From Irpex lacteus (lineage: Eukaryota > Basidiomycota > Agaricomycetes > Polyporales > Irpicaceae): a stretch of DNA of 64,000 nucleotides. Positions 1 to 12,546 of the stretch are shown here, piece after piece; position 1 is the stretch's first letter, and each line of letters begins with the position of its first letter. Where the stretch lies: contig MQVO02000014.1 of assembly GCA_001986395.2 (NCBI GenBank), positions 310,001-374,000 of the forward strand, read 5' to 3'. Both the position numbers and the translations under genes were made by a program. Below the pieces are notes generated by a model. It saw only the letters and a program-made list of their open reading frames with translations. It searched no databases and had not been told where the DNA came from.

Positions 1-1610
1 GATTTGCATTACTAATGGGTTGATATTCAGTGGGCCTTGGGAGTGATCACTTATGAGTTCCTTTACGGTATTCCCCCCTTCCACGATGAGACGCCTGAGA
101 AGGTGTTCGAGAATATCCTCTCAGGGCACATTGAGTGGCACGATGATTACATCGAGCTTTCGGACGAAGCGAAGGACTTCATTTCTCGGCTCATTACTCT
201 CGATCCCACACAGCGTCTCGGCGCCAATGGTGCTGAGGAGGTCAAGAGGCACCCCTTCCTCAAGGATATCGACTGGGCTAACGTGACTACCACTGAGGCT
301 GCCTTCATTCCTCAGGTCACCGATCCGGAGTCGACAGACTACTTCGATCCTCGAGGGGCTGTACTGCAGTTGTTCAACGACGACGATCGTGCAGCCGCTG
401 CTTCTGAGGTTTCTGATAGCCCATCGTTTAGCTCTGAGCCTGCCCCAGCTAGTGCTCCTCTGCCTGTCACTGGTCGTGAGTCGACGTCTACTCCGAGCGA
501 CGACGACTTCGGTTCCTTCAGCTTCAAGAACTTGCCCGTGCTCAAGCAAGCAAACGATGATGTGATCCGCAAACTGAGGACTGACCAACTTGCACCTATC
601 ACCCATGCACTCTCTGAACCGAGCCCGATTCACGCTCGTCGCAAGTCAATCTCGAGCCGCATCAAGAAGCCTTCAAGCGTTATCACGACAATGGAGAATC
701 CAGCGAAACCGTCACCGACAAACCCGCCGTCTCCTGCTACCTCTACGTCTTCTATTGCTTCCTCTCCCTCTCGCGGTCCACCAACGCCAGGAAGTGCCGG
801 TAGTCATGCTAGGAAACCATCTGATTACGGGGCTGTGGAACGTTTCAAGCTAAACCACCTCGAGGGCGACATACATCGACGGAACTCCATGCCCAGCAGG
901 CTCCGTACTGCGTCCGTTTCAACAAGCGGTGATGGCTCTCAGTCCGACTCGTGGTCAGCAGCGGCATCTCAAGAGATCGGTCGTTGGGAGGCACACACTC
1001 CTCCGTCGTCAGTAGCATCCGTTGACCTGAAGAGAGCGCCCGATCCGCAAGACCGTGCGGTGACGTGTTTGTTGGCGGAAGATAATCCTATCACTGCCAA
1101 GATTATCGAGACTCTGCTCATGCGGTTAGGCTGTCGTTGTGTGGTTGTTGCAGATGGTTCTGAGGCTATCAGTGTTGCGATGGGGGATATCAGTAAGTAC
1201 TTGATATATTGCTGGCTAGTGCTTGACATGCTCATCATGACTTGCAGAGTTTGATTGTATTCTTATGGACCTGCACATGCCCATCCGTGAGTAATCTCAG
1301 TTTATCCGCTTCGTTGAATTGTACTCATTGTTATGCAGTCGACGGTGAAGGGGCAGCTCGGTATATCAAAACCACGAACAACAAGAACGCAAACTGCCCG
1401 ATTGTCGCCGTTAGTGCTTACGGTGGCTCAGATCCTACAGAGGGCAGCGACCTGTTCTCTGCGTTCCTTGCGAAACCTGTACAGAAAGCGGATTTGTTGG
1501 CGGTCATGAAACAGCTCGGCTTCAAGACCTCTTCGGCTCCCAGTCGCAGTCGGACTACTGGCGCATCTGCACCGACTGCACCTATGTCTACAATCATTTC
1601 TACGCGGTGA
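1..1610 (+). CDS. Rim15/Cek1-type AGC kinase, C-terminal part with receiver domain (5'-truncated by window edge)
   Basis: Only the last 490 or so residues are inside the window. Bases 1-30 are the end of an intron (branch-like actaat, then cag). Exons are 31-1192, 1248-1286 and 1339-1610. The first exon opens in kinase subdomain IX (WALGVITYEFLYGIPPF) and ends the catalytic domain at RLGANGAEEVKRHPFL. A Ser/Pro-rich linker of about 250 residues follows, then a response-regulator receiver domain. The receiver has an acidic pocket (LLAEDNP), a phospho-acceptor Asp in ILMDLHMP, a Ser in VAVSAYGG and the conserved Lys in FLAKPV. A kinase followed by a receiver is the known order in Rim15 of yeast and Cek1/Ppk of fission yeast, which act in nutrient limitation and entry into quiescence downstream of TORC1/PKA. 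The N-terminal PAS-like region and kinase N-lobe would lie left of the window. Confidence 0.88.
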
Positions 1611-2292
1611 CATTCTCAGGATATCCCTTTCGCTTGTGACCTGTTTTCTTCTTTGGTTTTTGGGTTGCCTTGCTTCGCCCCCATTGGTTCTACACGTTGA
1701 CCATTGTCATGCCCACCTTCCTTCCACTAATCTGTCATCCATTCTTCACGATACTTTCAAGTCGATCACGTAACTGTCCCCCGCCCATTATCATCATCAC
1801 CATCATCATGCATATTTTCTCTTTCAGCATCGCATCATCCCAATATCTTCCGCAATGTCCATATCTGCTCTGCATTCGATTCTAGTACTACGCTTTCACT
1901 GTACACTGGAGTTGTTCATCTTTATTGTTGAATGGCATCGGTGGCTCTAGCTGTGCCCTTCATGAAATACTCTTACTGCGTGACTCTGTGCTCTGTCAAT
2001 GTTGGTAAGTAAGCAGTGCCCGATGCAATGCGACGACGGGCGGTGATGAGGGTGTAAGCGGTAAGCGTCTCATTGGTCCCGCACGAACCGAGAGGCCTGT
2101 GAGGTTCCTGGGTTGCTTGCACCCTGCCACCAACCACACATGCGAACATAATGCAACAGCCTCTTTCAACTCTCAATCTCTACTAACCGCATCCTAACTG
2201 TCGTCCATACACAACTTGTAGCTTTACCTCGCTATTTCTCATCCCTGTATAATCTAATCTACATCAACCTCTCAGCCACATCTATCTACGCG
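1611..2292. other. Intergenic region, kinase 3' end to UIM-protein promoter
   Basis: No gene is supported here. The first 300 bases are pyrimidine-rich, as expected for a 3' UTR. A CAT repeat (catcatcac...) near 1790 is a simple low-complexity tract. The region just before 2293 is C/T-rich, as in many fungal promoters. Confidence 0.5.
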
Positions 2293-4919
2293 ATGGCAGC
2301 TCAATGGGGAGATAGTCGATATCCGCCATTCGCGCCGCCAGGTCCCTATCCACCTAATGGCCAGCCTGTGCAGCAGCCGTATGTCGATCCCAGGAGACAG
2401 TACGTGCCACAACCACCATCTGGCTTCTATAACCCTGCTCTACCTCAGCCGCAGCCAGGGTATGCGAGTAACCCTCCTCCACCAATCGCCATCCCGACGC
2501 CCTCAATACCCAGTATCTTACAGCCAGGCAGTGGAGGAGCCTACCGTACAGTAAATCGGACGTCGTCGAGAGCGGACATTGGAGACTTGTTCTTCGGGGG
2601 AGCACCGTCGTTTCCTGTACCAGAATTTCCTAGCGGACCTATCCAACCTGGGCCTCGAACGTCGTCGCTGAGTGCTCCCCCATTGAAGCATACTGTCTCA
2701 GCACCCCCAGCAGCACCCCCAATCCCCAGGAAACCGGACTTCAGCCAACCCCCACTACCTCCGAAGCCGTCCTATAACCCTCCACTCCCCACTGCACCGC
2801 CAGTACTCGACGGGTATTCACACTTTCAGCAACACGTCGCGCCTCCACCACCACCCCCACTACCTGCCAGCGTGAACGAAGATGAAGAATTCAGACGTGC
2901 TATCGAGCAGTCTGAGCGAGAGGCACAGGCTCGCAGAAGGGGGGAAGATGAAGAATTGGCACGCGCCGTGCAAGAATCATTACGTGTAAACGGCGCTGCT
3001 TCAGTCACTGGAGATAGCAACTTGTCGTCGTCGCCAACTTCGTACGCTTTCCCAGTATCTGCTCCGCCTCTGCACAATGCACCGTCCAACTACTTCGGAT
3101 CACCGGAGCAGATGAGCGTACCCATACCAGGCCCATCAACAGCATCTTCTCCAGGACCCAGTAGAAGTCGAGCGGACTCGGCGAAGCAAGTGTCCGAGGA
3201 TGAAGAACTGGCAAGGAGGCTGGCGGAGGAGGAGCTGCAGCAGGCGAGGAGGGCAGAGGAACAGCAGGAGCAGCTTGTGAGGTTGCGGGAGGAGGAAGCT
3301 AAGAGGCTTCGCGAGGAGCAGGAACATATGAAGAGAGTGCAGCAGGAGCAGGAGGAAGCCAGGCGAGCGCAGGAGCAGCATCAACAAAGTCAAGGACCAT
3401 CGTCAAAGGCGCGAATGGACGCGCCTGCGCAGGTACATCGCGTGGTCAATGCCAGTGCCGACGATGGATTGCCACAATACAGCGAGTTCACACCGTCGAC
3501 TAGTGCAGGCCATCTGTACAGAAGAAACCCTCTGTACCGACTCTGACGAGGCCACACTCTGCGTCAGCATCAGTAGCGCGACCACATTCATCGTTCGACT
3601 CTTCACCAAACCTACCGAACTCATCCGTCTCGGGGATGTACCGCAGTACATCTGCCAGTGCTGTACCGAACCAACTACTGGACCCATTTTTGGTGCACAA
3701 TATACGTACTGGACGATCCCCTTCCGTCGACTCCACAACCAGGCCTGCTTCTAACGCTAGCTCACCGACAGATTCGCCCTCTGTACCATCACGTTCACCG
3801 GTAGCTTCTCGACCAGCAGGAAGACCATTACCGCCTGTCGATGAAGGCTCTGAGTCGGTTGTATCAGGTTCCTCTGTAACAGAATCTGGGCATTCGCAGT
3901 CGTCTCACGCGGTTGCGCCTGCACATACGAACGATCCATCTGCGTCTCGACCGCCACCTCCAGTGGGCCCCGTACCAAGCAGCCAATTCGTGGATCCTCA
4001 ATTACTCCTTGGTTTAAGTAGGCCTTCCTATGATATTCATACCACTGATACGAAGGTTAATCTCCTTTGTTCATTATAGCTATGGGATTCTTCCCACCTG
4101 TGATTACCCCCAACTGGAGCCGTATAAGGAGCGTATACCAATGTGATTGCTCTGCCATATGGCCGGTCCCCGCCATTGCACATCAAGGCGCCGAATTGGC
4201 GGGAATTGGTGCGACTGATGGCGCTGTTGAGCGAAACGAGAGTCGAGCCGAACATCGAGGCGCAGGCGGTGGTGAAGACGGCTATGCACCTGAGGGTGGT
4301 AATCAATTTCGTGAAGGTGTGTTTTAACTCTCCAAGGAAGCCAGAATGAACTCCTGACATTATTTATACTCTAGCTACACGCCACCTCGCTCGATTGGCA
4401 TGTTATCCTATACCTAACCATAGACCTGCCTGTGCCAACGAACAACGGTTCAACAAATACCGCAACCTATCCGACCCATCTATCCTCCCCTACTCATACA
4501 CCCTCTCACCCACACCCACCCACCTCCGCGAAGCCGCCGACAGCCCCTCCAGAAATGGTACTCCATCCCAGCCACCTCAACGAACCCATTCGTCACTCTC
4601 CCCGTCTCCTTCCCCGACCTCGCACAGTATCTAATCGTCGCCGTCGAAGAGTCCCGTCGCGCGGTGAGCGACCGGACGACGGGGATGGGTCGCTTGCGAA
4701 GTGTATTGATATGTTTTATCCGAATAAGGGGAACGGCGGTGGGCCGATTGGGTCGAATTTGTTTGATGAGAGGGAGGAGAGGGAGGGTGGTGGCCGGGGA
4801 TTAGGGAGAGGGTGGGGAGGTTCTTTGGGATTGGGCAGAGTGGGCAGGCGGCGAGGCCTGCGAATGATGATAGGGCGACGTTGGTGACGCCATTCTATGC
4901 GGATAATTATGGGAGGTGA
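2293..4919 (+). CDS. Pro-rich UIM-motif protein with conserved C-terminal domain; 3' half frame-disrupted
   Basis: The start is ATG 2293 (MAAQWGDSRYPPF). The first 380 codons are Pro/Gln-rich and hold two clear ubiquitin-interacting motifs (DEEFRRAIEQSERE and DEELARAVQESL), a third degenerate one (DEELARRLAEEEL) and a Glu/Arg-rich coiled coil. The reading frame changes after about 3432, either by an intron 3433-3521 or by a missing base near 3510, and continues Ser-rich to about 4017. An intron follows (donor at 4018). The conserved-looking C-terminal domain then appears as pieces in different frames: VIALPYGRSPPLHIKAPNW (4143 on), DWHVILYLTIDLP (after the intron 4317-4374), LPYSYTLSPTP, IPATSTNPFVTLPVSFPDL, LAKCIDMFYPN, and a terminal LVTPFYADNYGR ending at stop 4917-4919. 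Each switch equals one missing base. The gene is either a decaying copy or carries sequencing errors. Its function is unknown; the UIMs suggest ubiquitin binding. Confidence 0.55.
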
Positions 4920-6132
4920 TTTGTGTTCGAGGTAGTGAAGTGGTGTGTGGTTGTGTGGTTTTGATGTGCGAAGGATATCTACGCTTGGTGGCTATCGCTG
5001 CCACTGACGAGTTCCATCTTACGGAGGAGATTGTTGGGCTGCTCTGTAGTACGACAACTTTACCCTGTCTATGTTTTCTGACTGACGACAAAGATGATTA
5101 ATTTATTGAAGAGTATCCTATTTTCAACGGACTATACGTAGCAAAGTGTACGAATAGAGAAAGGTAGTTGCACTGCTCGATCGAAACGACTCGGAAATGT
5201 GAATGGCTTCCGTTCGGGCCTAGATCCTTCCTTCAGTGGTACACATGGTTTGCCGTGCTCCGAGTCTACGTCTTTGTTGGTATCCAGCTCGTAAAATACA
5301 CGTATGTGAGCGTTGTTCGGTCCGATGAGCATGACACTCACCATCTGCCACTGCCTCGGTTGAGGGCACGATCTTTTATGAAGGTGTGAGCAGAATGTGC
5401 CTCAACTACGTCTCTCGTACTCTACATATACGTACTTGTTAATTACTACTGGTGTCACAAACACTGAGACGGTAAGAAGCTAGCTATTTTTGCTTTCCCG
5501 CGCGACTCGGGATGTAGATGACTATTCCCGACTGCCGGGAAAAGGGCCGGTTGTTTACTACGATTGCCTTTTTGGGACACAACGCTACTTCACTTCGCTT
5601 GCCTGAGGTGATTATACTTCCGTTTTGTTACTCAACCTCGGTCGTCTGCGACCATCTTCCCAGTTTTCCAACCGAGCATGTGTTGGAGGTCTCGTAAGGC
5701 GGTGTCAGCTGACTGGGAGAGGGCTGTTTACGGCTGATTCTGGCGGAGTGATGGAATGTCACAGCGTTTTCTCACCCACTCGAGATCGCTCTCCTCCCTT
5801 ACTCAGCAGCCCACCCATCCCTCTCCCAGACGACCACCACACCCCCGCCTCCATCTCCTAGCCTCACCGACCTCTCGCATCTCAGCTCGACGTTTTTGAC
5901 GACCATCGGACGCCCTGCTGCCGACGGTGACGCCACATACAGCCCCGGGCGCAGCTTCCTTCGTCATACTTGCTTTCCACAGCTTGTTTACAGCCGGTAT
6001 ATATAACCCCTCCCTTCTGTTATACCTGGGCTAGATCTTTCCTCTTCCCTCTCGCCTTCATATACACCTCCAGACTCCCCCGCGAAAAGAGACTATTAGT
6101 CTTCATATTACTTGTATTACCCCGCAGAAGCC
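4920..6132. other. Intergenic region of 1.2 kb
   Basis: I see no supportable gene. Short open frames here lack coding character. The last 400 bases are C/T-rich and hold a TATA-like element, consistent with the promoter of the gene starting at 6133. Confidence 0.4.
5998..6006 (+). promoter_or_regulatory. TATA-like element upstream of the 6133 gene
   Basis: The sequence tatatataa lies about 127 bases before the ATG at 6133 and is followed by a C/T-rich stretch, as is common at fungal core promoters. This is a motif match only. Confidence 0.3.
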
Positions 6133-7286
6133 ATGACGTCCACCCAAGCCGCTTCCTTCGCCCAGCAGATCGTCCGAATCTCAGCCTCGTCTCCTCGCGA
6201 GACACATGAGGCGCATGAAGCCCAGAACAACGCCAACAACTCCGAACTCAGCGACGTCGATGGCGACTCCGACTTCGACTACGACGGCTCAGACGACGAT
6301 CGTAGTCCTGCACGCCACGGACACATCCGTGTCCCACCTCAGCTGTCTTGGGCGACGGCCGCCGAAGACGCGTCGAACGGCATCCAGTATATCAAGGAGC
6401 GCTTTCCGGGGGATAACATCCCGTACCTACCCACACCGTTTCGTCAGGAGCCGATCAAGGTCGAGCCTGATGATAAGGTAGTCGTATTGGACGAAGTCAC
6501 TGAGCATGCGGTTCGCGTGCGATTGGTGAAGACGGGCGAGGTGGGAATTATACCAAACTGGACTGTGGAAGACCCACTCGAGAAACTGGCGAGGCAAAAT
6601 ATGCTGTGGAATGAAATCGTAAGTGGCGCATATGTGCTATACCCTAATATGCGCGATATGGGATTGTGTACTGATCTTCGTTTTGCATGCGTGTAGGCAA
6701 CCTCACCGGCCGTAGAAGAGCCTACCACTATCAACACGATCAGGCTCCCAGCTCGTCGTCGTTACTCTCCGACGAGGACGCAGACATGGACGAAGAGCTC
6801 GACTCTGATTGGCCTCTCACCCCTACATCTCCCACAACATCTTTCATGCCGTCCTCCTCAAATGCTCGTCGTCCTCTCCTCATACCATCCAAACCTTCCA
6901 CTTCTCACTCCGCCTCAAAAACCCAAACATCGTCCTCTACACTGAGGCTGAAGCGCAAAGTTGAATTCTCCTCTTCCCCACGGAAGATGATATTCAGATA
7001 CTTCGCGCCACACGACCCCGAGTCGCAGTGGGATAGCGACTCTGACTCTGGGTCCGAAGCATCTGCTCAACGCTCGGAGGAAGCTCGTGATAACGGTAGT
7101 GACGCCCGCGAGGAGCAGGAGGGAGACTCGAATTGGTGGTGGGACGGTTGGGAGGAGGCGCATGAGGACGACGAAGAGGACGATAATCGCGAGCATGAGG
7201 ACGCGCGTGAGGGCCCATTCGACATTGATAGGGAGAGGGAGAGGTGGAGGGAGGGACAGAGGAGGCGTACGTTTATCGTCGCTTGA
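6133..7286 (+). CDS. Acidic protein with SH3-like N-terminal region
   Basis: The start is ATG 6133 (MTSTQAASFAQQIVRISASS). Exon 1 runs 6133-6618 and has an acidic patch (SDVDGDSDFDYDGSDDD) followed by a compact segment (VVVLDEVTEHAVRVRLVKTG, then EVGIIPNWTVEDPLEKLARQ) that reads like an SH3-type barrel. The donor gtaagt at 6619 can be joined to the acceptor at 6743, keeping frame and giving exon 2 at 6744-7286, about 342 residues in total. The closer acceptor at 6696 would read ATSPAVEEP but then needs a one-base shift, or a weaker donor at 6623, so this junction is uncertain. The second exon is Ser-rich, then basic (RKVEFSSSPRKM), and ends in a long Asp/Glu/Arg-rich tail. I know no specific function. 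Bud14-like SH3 proteins are one possibility. Confidence 0.6.
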
Positions 7287-7895
7287 GCTGGCTCCCCTCT
7301 CGCAGGTGAATATCGTTCTGTGTGCATTGCTCTGGACTCTTGTCATAAAACAGGTGAAATATTTGGGCTTGTGCGCTGCCTGTCTGTGTTTGTCTCTCTT
7401 GTGACTTCTATCTTCTTTTCTCTTTTGCATTTTTCATAACGATACCTCCACGACTCTGACCGGCTTGTTTTGGTTTTCTCTCTGCTCCTTACACATAATG
7501 ACTTTGGCTCTGAAATCGCTTGGATTCGAGTAAATTAATCTGTTGTACTTGTACTTATAGTCGTAGCACGTAGCAAATACCTCATGGCCACCTGGCCACT
7601 GAATCGTATACGTATATTTTTAGCAAAAATCAAATGACAATGTAACCCTAACTCACACATCCACCGTCTTCAAGTTGGACGTTGGACCTCGCCAGCGATG
7701 GCGGCTGTGACATCGCGTCGGGCGTTACGCCGACGTATCCCGACGTCACGGTCACGAGCTTGAGTTTAATCCGCTTAGTCAGCAGCTTATTTGGGTCACC
7801 GCGCCTTGATATCCGTGTGCCCAAACTTCTCTCGTCGCGACCTCTTTCATCGACGCGCTACCCAGTCTCGAAGACCGTTCTCGACGGCTGTAGTG
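7287..7895. other. Intergenic region of 0.6 kb
   Basis: This is a T-rich 3' UTR-like stretch (7290-7560) followed by the upstream region of the zinc-finger gene. I see no gene. Confidence 0.4.
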
Positions 7896-10800
7896 ATGAG
7901 CAATGGACAGGACAACGCTGCACCGTCGCAGCAACTCGCGTTGCAGCTGGCATCTATGTTGGGTCGGGACCGCATAGTGAACAACGAGCAACTTACGTCC
8001 ATCATGGGACAGGTAGCCCAAGCGCGTCGGCTTCTGGACAGTATAGAGCAGGAGGCGCAGAATAGGCACTCTCAATATCAGAGCATGGTTCAGCAGTTGC
8101 AGGCTCGCGTGAATCAGGGAGCTGAAGCCGAGTGAGTAATCCTGAAGACTAGCGCGCAGACTATCGTTAACAGGAGTATTGCAGGCAGTTGCTGAGACGA
8201 CTTGGAACACAGGCTCAGCAGATACAACAAGCGCAACAGACACAGCAGACACAGCAAACACAACAGACGCGGCAGACACAACAAGCGTATGTCGCTCGCT
8301 CGCAGAGACAGTCTACTTCTAACGACCGCCACAGTGCACCATTCGTATACGGTGCAAATGTTGTTCAATCGCCACAGTCTAACGGGTATTACTTCCAACA
8401 ACCCAATCCACAGCAGCTCTCATATCAGGCTGCTGCTGCTGCTGCTACTGCGACTGCTAGTGTCAATGTTCCTGGCCCATCACGACTACCTGAACAGCAG
8501 GTATGTTAATAGACTCTCGACCCTTTATTAATTGTCTTATAGTATATCCTATTTAGTCCAGCTCGTATGCTGCTCAAGTCCAACAACAGGCCGCTTTCAC
8601 CCAGTACCAACCGGGTCCACAGACTACTCAACAACCACAAGCCAATCAGCACTCCCGACAACCGACTGCAGGGGGTCCCCATAGATCACGACATTACAAG
8701 GATCGTCATCGACACCACGTCTCTGTTCATTCTGAAGCCCCAATGGTCCCGCCGCCTGTAGTTCAGCAGCGCCACCCACCCGTTGCTCAACAGCCATCTC
8801 GGCCGTCTCAATCCCCCCAGGTCCCTCCTGTCGCGTTTCCTCCGTTGGGTATGGTTTCTCTGCTCATTTGTTCTACGGCACTTAATTAACTCTTGTCACT
8901 AGAGTCCCATGGTGCATCACGTCGTCCGACCGTATTGGCTACCGGAGCTGGTGCCAACATAAAGAGCTCTCCTACTGTGCCTTCGACTTCGTCGCCACCA
9001 GCGAGACCACCACAGGCCCCACAGGCCGCCGAGTCTCAAAATTCAAACTTCACACAATCACAACTAGCGGGTATCACGATGGAGATTCACGATTTGTTGA
9101 AGGTTAGTTAGCCCGCTTGCGCGTTACAGCGTTATCTTACGTACTGCCCATATAGCCCCGAACTCGTGAAGTCATTGAGTCTGTTTTGCCGCTCGTCATG
9201 AGGGAATTGCACAGTCGAGGGAAGATGGGACTGAACGCGCACGACATACAAGTCGTTTATAACTGGCCATTGGATCCACGCATCGCCCCAGAAGTCACCC
9301 CGCTTTTCCTTGCCATTGTGAAAAAATTATTGGTACGCCCAAGCTGCTATAATGTTGTATGCCATCTCACTTGTCACGTCCACGTAGCCTTTGAATTCAG
9401 CACAGAGCGGTCCTATCATTCGCCTAATTCTAACATCCCTAAACCGACGACCATCTGTTGCAAACCCGAACGTGCAGCAACTTGGCTCGCGTCCTGCTAC
9501 CCCATCCACGGCGCCTACAGTTAATGGTTCTGCGCCAAATCAACCTTCCTCTTCTGCGCCACTCAACGGCACTCAACCCGTTTCTCGTCCTAGCTCTGCG
9601 CAGGGATCAACACATCCAGCACCTCCAGCCGGAGCGCCCATCTCGGAACCTCCTACAGCCCCAATGACAAACGGCCGGGATCAACCTCAAACTTTGGTTG
9701 GATCACCATTCTCTGCCGTGACATCCAATGGCCGTCCAGATTCTATTCAACCTCCTACGCTCCCGGCGAACCGACCTGCACATACAGTACTCAACTCGCC
9801 GCCTTCATCCCAAGGAAATCTCCCGAGTACGCCACCTGCGGGGCAACGTGATACACCTTTGACACCGAATACGAAGACTCTTGCGAGAGATATTCTGCGT
9901 TCGCTGGGGCGTCCAAGGGGCTCGCTTTCGTCAAACGCATCGTCACAAGGTAGTTCTGGACCGAGCAAGCTGCGTGTCGATCAACACAGACCGCCCCTGG
10001 CCTCACAACCTAGCGTTCCCGCACCTGATCAGCAATATCGCGAGAAGGAGATCATAGTTATAGATGATGATTCGAGTGTGTCGTCGCGTCCACCTTTCGA
10101 TAATATGTCCGTGGATGAAGTATCCCTACCCGAGAAACCTGTTGAAGCACCATTACCTCGCCCTACATCACCTCCTTCCCGACTACCATCGCCGCCACAG
10201 CGATCATCATCTCCCGCTCAGCATCCTCCCGTAGAGAAACCTGCGCCTGCCGTTCCAGGACCCGTTGACTTCGATGTTGTAGAGATTCAGACTCCCGGTG
10301 CGATACAAATGGCGTACGAGGAAGTACAAGAGATTCTGCAGAACGGAGCTCCGACTGCGAGTATCGACGAAATTATTGGTATTCCAACAGCCAACGTTTC
10401 TATCCCTGCTCCCAGCTCTCCTAGACTCAGCTCCGCCGCGTCGCCGCCTCCTCAGTCGCGTTCATCAACACCAGCCGACCTTGTGCCTGCGCCGAGGACC
10501 CCTACTCCCGAACCTCCACCTGTCGCTGGGCCATCCAAAGAGCCTTTGTTCCTCGCCTCATCACCTCCCAGCTCCTCCGCTGATGTAGAGGAACAGATGG
10601 TCATCGAGCATGATGAGAATGATCAGCGAAGCACCGATGCGTTCACACCGACCGGTTTGTTGGGCTTTGGTACTGCACCACAACAGACTGCGTCCTCACT
10701 GAACAAGGGCAAGGGACGGGCTTTGGAAGTGGACAGCGACGAGGATTCGATGCCTAGTTTAACCTCAAGACGTAAACGGCAGAAAGTCGATCATGTGTTG

Positions 10801-12546
10801 GCTAGTGACTCGGAGGTCGTGGAGACTTCTGAGCATGGTGAGGGAGCTCGTCGAAGGCAGCTGCGGAGGGAATATAAGGTTTATGTGGACGTACCGTCGA
10901 TGAGTGAGCAATATGAGCGGTACCGACGTCGAGTCGAGCAGCGCGGCGAAAGCGGTGACAGGAGGAAGCGGGCGAGACCGTTAGTTGTGCTCTCCAGTGC
11001 ATCAGGCTCGGATGTGGAGGTTGTTGGGGATGATGAAAGTACGTTATAGACTGCTTCTATTTCTTTTTTCCATCAGCTTACGAGGGGATGTTGGGTTTTT
11101 GAAGTTGAAGACGAGGAGGGAAGACAACAGCGATGTACGTTGTGCTAGTTGCGAAAAATATGAAAGGCTTTATTTTGCTAATTCTGGATCTACTTAAGTG
11201 TATGAAGAGCGTCAAGCAGTGAAGCTTTCTGTTTCTCGTCTTCGTGAGACGCCTTGTCATTGGCAAGGCTGTCGAGCCGTACTCGAGACAGCTGAGCGGC
11301 TAGCTCAACATTTGCAGCTACATGCCTGGGGAAAGACATCGGTACGCTTTTACTTGATACTTTCGTACGTACTAGGTACTGAGCTTCAGTCAGCCGCCCC
11401 TCATTTGTGACTGGGAAGACTGCAATCGTCGGTTCTCCAGTCATGAAAAGTTCGTCGACCACCTTTCGCACCATTCTGAGGCCGAACTCGTATGTGCTTA
11501 TGCCAGTAAGCTTGCGTCTTTTTGATATGCTACAACGCTTCTGATATACGCGACTCGAGATTGCCCCGTCATCGCTCTCACGCCCCGAGAGTTGACTCTT
11601 CACCACGAGAAGAAACATAATGGGCAACGGTTGAAGCGAGGGGCTGGCTTATACAAGCCTCGCCTTCCTCCGCTGGGCCCACTCCCTCGAACGCTCCCTG
11701 CATACAAATCCGTCCCTCTCAAGGTGTTGCCTGCTCGTATCTCTCGCAATCAACATATCTGGATTGGTTCAAAGGTGAGATCAACTCTAACATGACTTAA
11801 TTATAGACTGCTGATCCTGTCTCGCCTCCTTCCAGATCGCTGCGAACATTACGTGCTATGTTCATCCGGGCAGTCGACCGAACGCAGCTGCCCCTTCGCG
11901 CACGTCCCGCCGCCTTGCGGACAAGGTTGCAGAGATCGAACGACGCGCTCAAGCAGCTGGCCTTGATCCTACTCAGGCAATCTTGCACATGAGCCATGGC
12001 GAGTACGATGCTTGGCTGCCAGAGTATCGCGAACGCGGTCCTCGTTCTTGCTCTAACTTGCCTTCGTCTGAGGTGACCGAAATGGTCAGGAAAGGGCTTG
12101 TCATCGGTGCAGAGTATCTGGAAGGAGACCGCCGGGTGCCTCTCGAGGATGAAGAGGAAGAGGACGAGATAGAAGAAGGGAGCTTTGGTGACGAAGAACA
12201 CGATATCGGCGAATTCGAAGATGCACAGGGGGTCGGTAACGAGAGTGACCAAACCATCGTTATTGAAGATGCGTTCCAAGCGGCCATAATCAAGGAGGTT
12301 GAAGTGCCGGATGCTGTTATGGCTGACGAGCACTTACCGGAACACCAGGCCGACGACGAAGTCCGCATCGAGGTGCTACAACCGTCGTCAAGTGCGTCGA
12401 TACCGGCGGCACATGGTGACCAGCAGGATGTTGACATGCAGGGCGATGCCAGTGTTGATGGGACGAGATCTGGGTCCGAGAACTTATCACTGCCCGGGTG
12501 GAATGTCTTGCGGGGAGATAGTGTTGATGTCGATGGCATGCTATAA
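7896..12546 (+). CDS. Large Gln/Pro/Ser-rich protein with three C-terminal C2H2 zinc fingers
   Basis: The exons are 7896-8131, 8185-8500, 8557-8848, 8903-9102, 9156-9332, 9388-11019, 11077-11134, 11199-11341, 11394-11505, 11560-11774 and 11836-12546. They sum to a whole number of codons, about 1,363 residues. The N-terminus (MSNGQDNAAPSQQLALQLAS) leads into a Gln-rich tract from a CAG/ACA-like repeat near 8220-8280. A conserved-looking helical segment (REVIESVLPLVMRELHSRGK) is encoded at 9156-9332. A long disordered Ser/Pro region follows, with acidic patches and a basic KRRKRQK-like stretch. Three fingers with C-x4-C-x12-H spacing follow: CHWQGC..HLQLH, CDWEDC..HLSHH and CAYANC..HHEKKH. This spacing resembles the GLI/ZIC and RSC9/ARID2-type fingers. 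A nuclear DNA- or chromatin-binding role is inferred. The donor used at 11020 (gttgtt) is weak, but it is the one that keeps frame. Confidence 0.75.
8216..8290 (+). repeat. Gln-coding trinucleotide-like repeat (Gln/Thr tract)
   Basis: This is a degenerate run of caacag/cacag units in the second exon of the zinc-finger gene. It translates to an alternating QQT/QQ tract. Such tracts vary in length between strains in many fungal regulators. Confidence 0.6.

Noticed and set aside
11039..11134. Apparent frameshift (extra T) in the zinc-finger gene after the 38-nt putative intron 11039-11076
   Set aside because: Using the donor at 11020 gives a 57-nt intron of normal size and restores the frame without any base change.
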